NCBI RefSeq assembly: GCF_037126465.1
Contig: NC_088206.1
Coordinates: 66,653,687 to 66,717,686, forward strand
Length of the DNA: 64,000 bases
DNA from: Ornithodoros turicata
Taxonomy: Eukaryota; Arthropoda; Arachnida; Ixodida; Argasidae
Direction: 5' to 3'
Of this stretch, positions 21,201 to 30,956 are shown piece after piece. The notes beneath the pieces are model-generated. The model made no database searches. It had not been told where the DNA came from and saw nothing but the letters and a program-made list of their open reading frames with translations. Position 1 is the first letter of the stretch; each line of letters begins with the position of its first letter. Both the position numbers and the translations under genes were made by a program.

Positions 21201-24200
21201 CCTACGTCTTCCATTCCCAGTGGACTTAACTGCAGAACATGGAAATACATATTGGTCCATTTATCAGAAGTTCAATTTAAGCAAAGTACACAGATTTAAT
21301 GAAATGCAACTTTATATCCAGATAATCAACTTCCACTACTGTAGGTAGCAAGGAGAAAAAGAACTAACAGCTGTTCTCTTCGCATGTTTCGATTTGTTTA
21401 CATAATATATCTGTTTGGAAAAAATTTCATGCGCATCTCATTCGTCTACAATGACATTTAGCTTTCTGTTCTGTCGGGCAAACTGCGCATCCTCTTCCCG
21501 CGTCCAGGTTTCCGATATTACCTGTCTGTATCATGTGGCATCATCCACATCACCCTTCAATGCACGGCCTGCTATGGCGACAGCGTTGACTTTGGCATAT
21601 CAAATTTCACGGTTTCTATTTTTGATTTGCTCTCGCGATCATGTCCCCAAATTATCCGCAACATTGACGCAAGCGAAACCCCTTCATGTGGCTGTTTCTT
21701 GACAGACTTCGTGAAAACACATATGGACGCGAGCTAAGCCTAACATTGTATGAGTGAGTGACTGATGGATTGGATTGCACTGGCTATGACTTCCGCCCGG
21801 GTTGTCAGACGTGAATGGTAATCTTCCAGGTTCGGCGGCATCTCGGTTACCCCACACTTTGTTCCGTTTGCCCGAAGTACGTAAAGCGGGTTGTTTCAAT
21901 TATCCGAAGATTTCTATCATTGCATATATAGGAAACCAACCAAAGGTGGCCCTATTGTTCCGTTTATCCGTAATTTCCGTTTATCTGAGTTTTTGTTTAG
22001 TGGGAGTCCACTGTATTCTGCTGAAAATCTGTGAAAAGATTTCCGAAAGTTGAATAAACATTATGAACACCTGCATTCTTTAGAGCTTTAGTGTTCGTCG
22101 TGTGTTGTCGTGTGAAAACTCTCCCCAGTCTCCCCTACATGTAAATATTTGGTAGATTCGCAGCTTCATGATGTAACACATACATTAGTCATACATTATT
22201 AACCTTTTGTTGGTACTTCCGAGCGTGGCGTTCATGAAGTGGGGGAGGGGAGAAACCTAGCTCGCCCGGGTTGTTTCCCGCTGCAGAGATAGATGTGCTT
22301 TTTCTTTTGTGTGGTACGTGCTTATCATTCTTTTTCACGCTTTCCTGTCTCCGGGGCGCAGATTTATCTTGATTTTTATCTGTCTCCGTCGTTTACAGGT
22401 GCCACCTGCAAGTTCCGGAAATGTGGCAGCTGCACCTCCACCGGCAGAAGATACAGACCCTTCAGTCACATATCAGGTAATGTGATTGTCGCACGAGGAA
22501 ACACATGAGAAAATGCATTTTGCTCAACATAAAGATCGACCAGTTTAATACGTTGCAAAATTTCCATCTATGCGAAGCATGCAGGTTCTCCTGATTCTGT
22601 ATTAGCAGTAGAGCCTGAAGTTTTAGGGTTTTACCCGATTCTTCCCCGAACTTGCACCTCGAGTTGAAGGTTGACGCTTTAGGGTGAAACCCGATTTTTA
22701 CCCGGCAAATTCCCTTCACTGGGACGTCTGTAGGAATGCAATAACTTACTTGTTTGGCAGCAAATGCAGTTACATCACAGTTTGTGCCAAACCGCTACAG
22801 TTACTTTGAGTAACTGAGCCCGATTTTCCCCCAAATTTTAGCGTACTGGAAGTTTTTTTCACCCGAATTCGCATGAATATAGTGCACATGTTTATTTACT
22901 TGATTACAGTAGAACCTCGCTATAGTGAACCCGCATGTAGTGAAGAAACGGATGTAGTGAAGGGAAATCTCGGTCCCGATTGAATGCCCATAGACGCCCA
23001 TGTATTTGCAACCCGTTTATAATGAAGACTTTTCTGCCCGAGAACCGGGTATAGTGAAGAAAAGTCGGCCGAAAGTCCGAAATTTCCCCGAAAAAATTGC
23101 TCGTTCCGCCATCGCGGTCGAAAACGGAACTCACGTAGCGCCGCCGTGCTCCGGAAGTTGGGCGTGATCAATGACGTAGGATAAAAGGCGTGGTCATGAG
23201 TCATGACCCAACACCCAACCAGCCAGGCTCGCCATTTTGTTTTGTTTTGTCTTGTCAGACGTGCCGTGCATTGCGGTGCATTTTGAGCTAGTGTAGCGTT
23301 GCAAGCATGTCAAAGAGAAAAGTTCTCACCATCATCGAAAGACAGCAGCTGCTTCACGACGTGGACGCCGGAATACTGAAGCGCAAAGATATTGCGAAGA
23401 AATTTGAAATTTCTGAAGCGGCAGTGTCCGGCATAGTGAAGAAGAGAGCAGCTATCGAAGACGCTGTTGCAGGTGGGTGCAATGGAAAGAGGCGTAGATT
23501 GAGGGCATCCCCCTACGAGGACATTGACACGGCGGTGTTAAAGTGGTTTTGTCAGGCCCGCGCAATGAACATCCCCATGTGCGGCCCACTGATGAAAGAG
23601 AAGGCCTTAGAACTCGCGTTGAAGCTGGGACATGAAGACTTCAAAGCTTCGAACGGATGGTTTGAACGATTCAAATTACGCAATGGAATATCGTTCCACA
23701 GAATATGCGGTGAAGAAAATGCGGTTGACGACGCGACAGTCGCTGAGTGGAAAGAAATGCTTCCAACCATTTTGGAAGGATATGCACCAAAGGACGTTTT
23801 CAATTGTGATGAAACGGCAGTCTTCTATAAGCAGCTGCCAAACAAGACTTACAACCTGCAAGGTAGCAGAAGCGCTGGTGGAAAAGTCAGCAAAGACCGT
23901 GTCACGGTTCTGTTGTGCTGCAACGCGGATGGCAGCGAAAAGCTACCGGCCCTCGTGGTCGGCAGGTCCAAGAAACCGCGAGCTTTCAAGAACATAAAGT
24001 CCCTCCCCGTGCACTACAAGAGCTCAGCAAAAGCATGGATGACGTCGCAGATCTTCGTGGAATTTCTTCGTGCCTGGGACGTCAAGCTGCGGCTCAAGAA
24101 CAGACACGTACTTCTGCTTCTCGATCGGTGCTCAGCACACCCTACAACTTTATCACCACCACTAGCAAACATAAAGCTGCAACTGTTACCAGCGAACACC

Positions 24201-26521
24201 ACGAGTATGCTTCAACCACTAGACCAGGGAATTATTCGTTCAATGAAGGTTCATTTTCGGAGGAAGATGGTTCAGTACCTGCTCTTTCGTCTGGAGAACG
24301 TGGATTCTACAAAGCTGGCGACTGTTGACCTTCTCAAAGCCATGCACTACATCGCATCATCGTGGGACGCTGTGACCCAAGGGACCATTGCGGCATGCTT
24401 TTCGAAAGCGGGAGTAAACAATGATTGTGCAGCAGCACCTGTGTGTGATGTTACCATCAGTGATGACGAAGACTTTGTGCTGCTGGCCACACGACTGCAA
24501 CTGGATGCGCCTTGTACATTTGGAGACTTTGTGGATATTGACAAGGAAGTGCCAACATCAGGTCTTTTGTCAGACAGTGAGATCTGTGAGGAGGTATTAG
24601 ATGCCTCAGAAGCTGAGGGTGAGATGGAAGTGGAAGACAGTGAAGGGCCTCAAGAGCCCCCTAGTTACAATGAGGTTGTAGCAGCACTTGATGTGATTAG
24701 AAGAGCATTAAATGCTAAGGATGTTGGAGAGGATGAGTACAAAATGTTGGGCAGGATTGAAAGTTCCTTAACATTCTCCAGGCAAAATCTTGTGCAGACC
24801 ACCTTACTGCAACATTTCAAATAGCTCCAAATGTATTCACTATCATGTGTTTTCGTGTAAATAAAGTGTGTGTATTGCATTACAACCAATATCTGCTGCT
24901 TACATGCATTCTGTGGGTCATACATGCCAGAAAAAAGTGAACTACTGATATAGTGAAGACCCTGATATAGTGAAGATATTTCATGGTCCGGACGACTTCA
25001 CTATAAAGGGGTTCTACTGTATTACCCCCCCCCCCCCCTCAATTTAGAAAAAAATATTTCCCGGAAACTTCAGGCTCTATTTATTGGCGCCATGTGTCTT
25101 TCAGTTGCACCCAGTAAAGCCTGTTCTTACTCGACGCTTTGCATCACCATCGCCTTGTGTCAAACCAGAAAGAAACAGAAAACCGATCTCAGTAAAGTTC
25201 GATGCCTATCAGTATCGGGCAGGTGTAGGAGACCTTCGGTAGCGCAGTCGCCGACCGATAATTCAGACTCGAAAAATTGGGACATTCCAATTCGCTTCAA
25301 ACATGCATTGCTTTTAGGATTTATACCGCTTCCCGAGTGCCAGAAATTTGGCGGAAGAATGTACCCCCCACTCCCAATATTTTGTACTGCTTCTACTACA
25401 CAAAGGCAATGAAGGTCATCTGCCGTTCCCTACATGGCGCATGCGTCGAAAGAATGTCTGGAAGGTGGAGCTTATTTGCGCGTGACCAGAACCGAATGTT
25501 CTGCTTCGTGCACGTTAAAGAACTTATCTTTCATTCGACTTTTTAAGTATCGGAAGTACAGTGGACTCCTCTTAAACAGAACTCCAAGGGAATGGAACTA
25601 TTGTTCCATTTATCGGAAGTTTCATTTAAGCAAAGTACACAGATTTCATGAAATGCAACATTATTTCAAGATAATCAACTTCCACTACTGCAGGTAGCAA
25701 GGAAAAAAAGAGTTAACAGCTGTTCACTTCGCATTTTTCGATTTGTTTACAAAATATATCTGCATGCCTGAGACCTGGAAAAAATTTCACGCACATCTCA
25801 ATCATTTACAATGAGGTTTATATTTCTGTTCTGCCGAGTAAGCAGCGCATCCTCTTCCCGCGTCCAGATTTCCGACATTACCTGTCAGTATCCTGTGGCA
25901 TCATCCACATCACCCTTCAATGCACGGCCTGCTATGACGACAGCGTGACAGGTCTTCATTGTATGTGAATCATAACATAGGTAGAGCCTGAAGTTTTAGG
26001 GTTTAACCCAACTATACCCCAAATTTGCACCCCGAACTGAAGGTTGCCTCTTTAGGGTGAAACCCGATTTTTAGCCGGCAAATTGCCCTCTCTGAGACGT
26101 CTGTAGGAATGCACACCAACGTGTTTGGCAGCAAATGCAGTTACATACACTGTTTGTACCAAACCAGTACAGTTAATTTGAGTAACTGAGCCCGATTTCT
26201 CCCCGAATTTAGCACAGTGAAAGTTTTTCCACCCTAAATTGCATGAATTTATGTTTATTTACCTGGCTTTTTACCCCTCGAATTCTGAAATAAAAATATT
26301 TCCCGAAAACTTCAGGCTCTAAACATAGGTAATAGGTGAACTGTGGAGAGAACAGTCTTTTCCTCACGCAGAGTCAGCTGCAGCAGCTCCGCGACATGGG
26401 AATCTCTGACAGCCCAGCCAGCCTCCGCGCTCTGCAGGCGACCGAGGGAGACGTCCAGGCCGCCCTCGAGCTGCTCTTTGGCGACTTCGGCGAAGGCAAT
26501 TCCTCGGACGGGGCGCCGTAA
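18206..26521 (+). CDS. UBL7: Ubiquitin-like protein 7 homologue (UBL-UBA protein)
   Basis: Exons: 18206-18359, 18624-18725, 18819-18901, 19058-19139, 19408-19585, 20367-20633, 22399-22476 and 26372-26521 (TAA). The start is ATG in context ATACCATGG. The N-terminus has a ubiquitin-like fold (VFLGRSLNGDDTLEDSGI). Exons 3-4 match the conserved middle (VMAATPALADDPIAV). Exon 5 has HPALIEAATQIAVSFH and an acidic LSDDDD segment, and exon 6 a Ser/Pro-rich region then ITSEMFSNAMQSALES. The last exon is a UBA domain (LQQLRDMGI, SLRALQATEGDVQAALELLF). The domain order is that of animal UBL7, a putative ubiquitin or proteasome adaptor. All junctions join in phase except exon 4 (phase 1) to exon 5 (needs phase 2). 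About 20 residues conserved in the vertebrate protein are missing there, so one small exon is lost, too divergent to see, or absent. Confidence 0.87.
20696..22013 (+). mobile_element. Non-autonomous Tigger-like element, 1.3 kb, in UBL7 intron 6
   Basis: It starts CAGTGGAATCTC and ends GAGTCCACTG, with TA on both sides. No transposase frame was found. Internal sequence (for example AGATAATCAACTTCCACTAC and CATCCACATCACCCTTCAAT) is shared with 25559-25955. It holds an internal hairpin (arms 21133-21156 and 21193-21216). Confidence 0.7.
22907..25019 (+). mobile_element. Full-length Tigger/pogo DNA transposon
   Basis: 2113 bp with TA target duplications at 22905-22906 and 25020-25021. The inverted ends are CAGTAGAACCTCGCTATAGTG and, at the right end read inverted, CAGTAGAACCCCTTTATAGTG. 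Subterminal regions repeat the motif TATAGTGAA or TGTAGTGAA several times, as expected for transposase binding sites. It encodes one intact transposase. It lies in the sense orientation within the last intron of UBL7. Confidence 0.92.
23307..24824 (+). CDS. Tigger/pogo-family transposase, intact 505 residues
   Basis: A single uninterrupted frame. Residues about 6-58 form a CENP-B/psq-type helix-turn-helix (KRKDIAKKFEISEAAVSGIV). Residues about 72-135 form a second Tc5-type DNA-binding domain (KASNGWFERFKLRNGIS). The DDE_1 catalytic core follows: D168 in FNCDETAVFY, D273 in LLLDRCSAHPT and D306 in LQPLDQGIIRS. The C-tail is acidic. All three catalytic aspartates are present, but the residue after D273 is Arg where Tigger relatives usually have Asn. 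Function is cut-and-paste transposition in the nucleus. The whole frame lies inside a UBL7 intron and is not part of that gene. The lack of any break suggests a young element or selection. Confidence 0.93.
   Translation: MSKRKVLTIIERQQLLHDVDAGILKRKDIAKKFEISEAAVSGIVKKRAAIEDAVAGGCNGKRRRLRASPYEDIDTAVLKWFCQARAMNIPMCGPLMKEKALELALKLGHEDFKASNGWFERFKLRNGISFHRICGEENAVDDATVAEWKEMLPTILEGYAPKDVFNCDETAVFYKQLPNKTYNLQGSRSAGGKVSKDRVTVLLCCNADGSEKLPALVVGRSKKPRAFKNIKSLPVHYKSSAKAWMTSQIFVEFLRAWDVKLRLKNRHVLLLLDRCSAHPTTLSPPLANIKLQLLPANTTSMLQPLDQGIIRSMKVHFRRKMVQYLLFRLENVDSTKLATVDLLKAMHYIASSWDAVTQGTIAACFSKAGVNNDCAAAPVCDVTISDDEDFVLLATRLQLDAPCTFGDFVDIDKEVPTSGLLSDSEICEEVLDASEAEGEMEVEDSEGPQEPPSYNEVVAALDVIRRALNAKDVGEDEYKMLGRIESSLTFSRQNLVQTTLLQHFK
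25559..25955 (+). mobile_element. Truncated Tigger-like element related to the 20.7-kb copy
   Basis: It starts TA-CAGTGGACTCCTCTTAAAC and shares its interior with 20696-22013. The right end is missing. It lies in UBL7 intron 7 between the two TAGAGCCTGAAG MITEs. Confidence 0.65.
25982..26321 (+). mobile_element. TAGAGCCTGAAG MITE, uninterrupted copy
   Basis: 340 bp with inverted ends TAGAGCCTGAAGTTTTAGGG and GAAAACTTCAGGCTCTA. It gives the empty-site reference for the Tigger insertion at 22.9 kb. It ends 50 bp before the last UBL7 exon. Confidence 0.85.
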
Positions 26522-27972
26522 ACAAAGATTCCGTTACCGTCACCGTACATACTTCCCATCACCACAGGCCCTTACGGAGGAGGAAAGCGCACAGTTGAAA
26601 GACATAAGAGCCCTCTACTCATGTGATAATATGGAGATAGGGGTGGAGGAAATCTTTATTCTTGTCAGTGGGAACCAGGGTTTGTAGCAGAAGAGAATGG
26701 TGGTTTTACTTCTTACTCTATACAAGGTTATCATAATTTGTTTCGGATTCCACAGTATATATTAGACGCAAGTTTGTTTCGGTATTACGGCAGTGGGACA
26801 ACTTTTGTTAGTGGAAATCTGGAACCTACCTCAGTTAAGTGCAAGTTTTCTCTTCGATAAAGATCTGCATAATGGAGGGGTGTCTTACAAACGGTTAGGT
26901 ATACTCCGAAGCTGTATTGCACTAATGCCCCCTCTGCTCGGCAAAAGTTTGATAATTCGAGTGTCGTCAAAAACGTTTTCTCGACCAGATGAAGTCTCTA
27001 TTTTTGATTGGTGGACGGTTGCAGCTTCTTCCACAGATGGTACGATAGGATAATATACTCTTCTTAGTTTGTTCCCAGTAACAAGCCCTAGCAGAGGTGT
27101 CTGGATTTGGGAAACTGAGCAATAAGTTATTTCGATGGTGTCCGGCATCTCTCTCTCTCTATCTCTCTAGTGCTTTTAGGTGGTTTGTTTCCAGTTGTGG
27201 AGCTGTCGGTGTATGTTCCCAGGCTGTTTTCGTCAGAGTGATATTTTGCAATTTCTCTGTCTTTAGTGCAGTCGAATCTTGCTGCCCCTCTCATTTTTCC
27301 CTCGACAGTGGTGGGAAACTCACCTGCTGTGTGAAAAAAAAAAAAAAAAAGTACAGTCAAATAAAGGATCTGTAACAAAGTTTGATTGAATTGGATTGGA
27401 TATGAAAGAAATATATGTTACAAGAAAGAGAAAGAACTTGGGCCAGTTACATTCTTTGTTTGAAACTGGTAAATTGTAGAGTGCAGCGGCATAGCATGGG
27501 TTCTCAGTGCCACCGGGGCACCCCGAAGCAAGACACATAACAGGAATGATCCGAATTGCACCCCCCGAACAAGAATGCATCGGGTACTATCCCCCCCCAT
27601 CCAGTAGAAAATGCTTTGTGTTTATGTGCTGCTTTCTCAGTGCACACAGTCGACTGCCGAAGCACACAGGATAGAATTTTACAACGGCGCGGTATACCGA
27701 GCCTCGCTTCGATCGCTTCCATCTCTGAGGCGCCCAGAAGACCGTTCCAGCAGTGCCCACTGTTAGAAAATTGAGATTTTTTCTAGTGATAAACAGTTGC
27801 ACTGTTTCTATTTCGAAAATTGCACTCGGAAGTACCCCCCCCCCCCCCCCCACGCACACGTTACGCCATTGCTTCAGTGCCGTGCACACACAAAATGTGC
27901 ACTTAACATGAATCAAAATGTCTTATTCGAGCATTGTTTGTAACTCTGCTCCATCGATCAAGCGTTCTATCC

Positions 27973-29067
27973 AGGGTGTAGAACCGAACTCGAACCGAAA
28001 TTTTGAGGAGTCTGTTGAACACGAACCGGAGCAGAACTGGAAAAAATAATAGATGTAACCGGTTCGCACCAAAACGGTTCAGACATAAAATAAGTCAGCA
28101 CAAGAATTCAAGTGCCTCTCAATCCCCGAATGAGGACCCATTGGTCTCCATATCATAGATTTTGCAAGTTTTCACCTAGCAGTCAAACGAGGACGTATAG
28201 TAAGTGTGCTTTGAGCGTCTTTTTTAACGCGTTGAAGTGCAGTCGTCCTTGTGAGCGCAGCTGCTAGCACCTCACGCACGCGCTGCGGCGTCTGCTCTTC
28301 AGAGAGGAGGCGCAACGCAGACGAATGAAGTAGGCCAGTTGTGTAGCTCTATAGGACGAATATGCGATTAAGAAAGCGCTCAACATTTCTCTTTACACGT
28401 GAACAGTAGAAATGAAACAAGTAAGAAACATGAGAAGTGGAGAAGGAGCGTACGCAGAATGGTGCGTGTTTGTTTGGTCGGGGTTTCAAAAGTAAATGTA
28501 GTTTTGCTTACTGGTAATGCAATTGTGTCGTGACACATAGCCTTTGTGTTGTGCATTAATTGGTACACTGCTGTGAGCTCGGGCAGAACAAGGCTGCTGA
28601 CTTATTTTGGACATGCTTCAGTACGGTTTCAGATCGATTCACGCTGCGAATGCAGTGTGCCGGAAAGTACCGTCGTCTATGTAAAATGCAGTCCATCTTA
28701 TTAGGCTTCCTATAAGCGTATCTTGCTGGCACTGTGCGTGAAAAAAAAAAAAAAAAAAAAAAAGATCTGGTGGACAAAGTAGCATGACTACACGCTTCAT
28801 CAGCGTGGACAATATTTGCAAGTGTTCACCCATTTTTCCTTTCTCTCGCTAAAGGGGAGTACTTAGCCACGAAGAACGTCAATGCAGACGGCAGCAGTAA
28901 GCTGTTACCCACGCATTGCCTGATAAAAGCGGTTTTAGTTTACATATGAAGTGGAAGCGTTTCAACGGGTTCGATTTTTGGCGTGGCCAAGCCGGAACAG
29001 AACCGGAACGAAATCCAAGCAACGCGAACCCGAAACGTACCCGTATTTTTTGCGGTTCGACACCCTG
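27973..29067 (+). mobile_element. hAT-like non-autonomous transposon, about 1.1 kb
   Basis: The left end CAGGGTGTAGAACCG and right end CGGTTCGACACCCTG are inverted. They are flanked by near-identical 8-bp sequences, GTTCTATC (27965-27972) and GTTCTGTC (29068-29075). An 8-bp duplication is the hAT hallmark. No transposase frame remains. Confidence 0.8.
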
Positions 29068-30598
29068 GTTCTGTCTATCAGTAACCATGCAGCTGGCACA
29101 ATGTTTGTGTTTACGGTGCCTCATCACCGCACACATAGATTTGAAAAAAAAAAAAAAAAAGCGCCCTGAACACACCAGTTAAGCATTTAGTGTCAAGCCG
29201 AAAAAAAAAAAACATTTAAAGGGATGGTCGCCATAGACCATCAACTATGGCAGTATTTTATTCCTCGCTGATCACTGTCGATAAAAGAATCCATAGCAAG
29301 AGCAGACGCCAAATGTTGAGGGTATGGCTGGACCCCCTCTCAGAAAATACGAGAAAACGTCAGAATAAAACCGACCAATGAGGAATGATCTTGACGACAT
29401 TGTGCTGTTTGAGCGGCGAGCGTCTGCAAGTCACCTAGCAAGCGGAGCGGACGAACTCGGGAAGAATGCCGATCGTCTGCGCGCTGCTCCCTAATTCGCC
29501 CTTCGAACGTACGTCACGATGGTGCCTTTGCCGCTGTGGCTTCCTCAGCTGCAGAGGCAATGCTACTTTATAAAACTCGTTTATTTAGTATGTAAGTACT
29601 TTTGGGGAGAGAAAAATGGCCAAATAGAGCGTCGCACGGTGTCGAACATTGTGCTTTGTGAGGAACAGCCGCGAAGTCTCATTACCCACCGTCTGCTACG
29701 GATTCTATGCTGAGGGATTCCGAGAGAGCGCTCATTCAAACTTCGCGCGCGCGATCATCGTTCTTGCGCAGTATCGCATGTTGCGTTACACGCCGCATTG
29801 AGAAATGAAAGATTATGGAGGGTGTCTTCACTGCTCTTTTAAATTAGAAAAGAGGTAACAACAGGGTTGTTTAAAACAAGAAAGTTCCAGCAAAGTGTCT
29901 TTGTTGTGAAGCTCAGTTGATGTATTGTGTCTGGAGGTTTTATCGGTTCAGAACTTGTGCCCTAAGTTAGGAGCGGAAAAATGCTGATAGCATTGAATAT
30001 TGTTTTGTCGGGTTTGAATATCGACTGAGAGCGATTTTTTATTTGCTCATAGAACAGTGCAGTGTGTAGCTCTTTGGGAGCAATACGCCAAGGTCAATCA
30101 AAGGCACACTAGCGACATTTTTGTCCTTCAGCTTCATGCCACAGTCACAAAACCACTGATGACAGCTCGCGAAGTCCAATCATCTGTGGTTTCTTTCTCC
30201 CGAAGTAGAATAACGCCGACATGCATCGTTTACTTCGTGTATCTGTGCTGCTGCCCTGAGGGTAAGGTTGTGAGAACAAGCCGGCTCCTCTTTGGAATGC
30301 TCCAGGTGGCCCTAATAAATGTGACCATAATGGTCAGCCTGTACATTACTTTTGCGCTGGTAATGTGTACCCGTGCAGCATGTACCCTACCAACAAATTG
30401 CTGACGCACCGGGCAATGGTGGACGTAGCGGCACCCATCACCTAGTGTGCTAGATGCAAGCTTAATTGATCATTCTTCCTTTCTTTCTTTTTTACATACA
30501 TACACCCCCCCCCCAAATTGATCAATGATGTAGTCCACTGCAATGCACTGGATCAGCCCATCTGCGATATGAAACGACAACGAAGTCCACCACTGTAG

Positions 30599-30660
30599 TA
30601 GCAGACGGTGGTGGTCACGTGGCTTGAGGTGTATGAAACCACGTGTCTCTGTCGTCTGCT
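30599..30660. repeat. GTCGTCTGCT motif inverted pair 2
   Basis: TAGCAGACG at 30599-30607 and GTCGTCTGCT at 30651-30660, with nested inverted CACGTGG/CCACGTG between them. The pair ends 27 bp before the acceptor of the orphan exon. Confidence 0.65.
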
Positions 30661-30687
30661 CAATTTTAATCCTTTTTCGTGCGACAG

Positions 30688-30956
30688 CCAGGGACCTCTT
30701 CCAAGGTTACGCTACAGGGGCAGCATATTTCGAGGAAGCCCTGCGGGAGTTGAACAAGAGTCAGCGTAAACACATAATTCGTGCCATTGTGTCTCGCGTG
30801 GTGAGGAAATGGCCTTCAGTTTTAATACCAGAAGGATTTCGGTTCAAGCAACGAGGCAGTCTGTGGGTACCTCACAGTGAACGTCGTGAGACAGTCGGGA
30901 GAATCATGGCACCGCATCTGGGGAACTGGACATCCGAAAATGGAAATACTACTGAG
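30688..30956 (+). CDS. Orphan internal exon of an unrecognised gene
   Basis: A 269-nt open segment has a good acceptor (TTTTTCGTGCGACAG) and a GTATGC donor. It enters in phase 2 and leaves in phase 0. The 89-residue peptide is basic and helical-looking in its first half (AAYFEEALRELNKSQRKHII), with tryptophans (RKWPSVL, GSLWVPH, GNWTSE). No domain family was recognised, and no partner exon could be linked in phase. It might belong to a gene whose other exons lie in the neighbouring unannotated DNA, or be a transposon fragment. Confidence 0.4.

Larger units (their letters stand above)
22609..25078 (+). mobile_element. TAGAGCCTGAAG MITE split by a Tigger transposon
   Basis: The inverted ends TAGAGCCTGAAGTTTT and AAACTTCAGGCTCTA lie at the outer limits. 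Its interior (22620-22904 and 25022-25064) matches the uninterrupted copy at 25982-26321. The Tigger at 22907-25019 sits inside it, so the MITE inserted first. Confidence 0.85.
26522..30687. other. 3' flank of UBL7 and intergenic DNA
   Basis: It probably starts with the UBL7 3' UTR. A candidate AATAAA is at 27359-27364, just after a poly(A) run at 27333-27350. A hAT-like element occupies 27973-29067. Poly(A) runs near 28741, 29143 and 29201 may be retroposon tails. No other exon was recognised. Confidence 0.45.
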
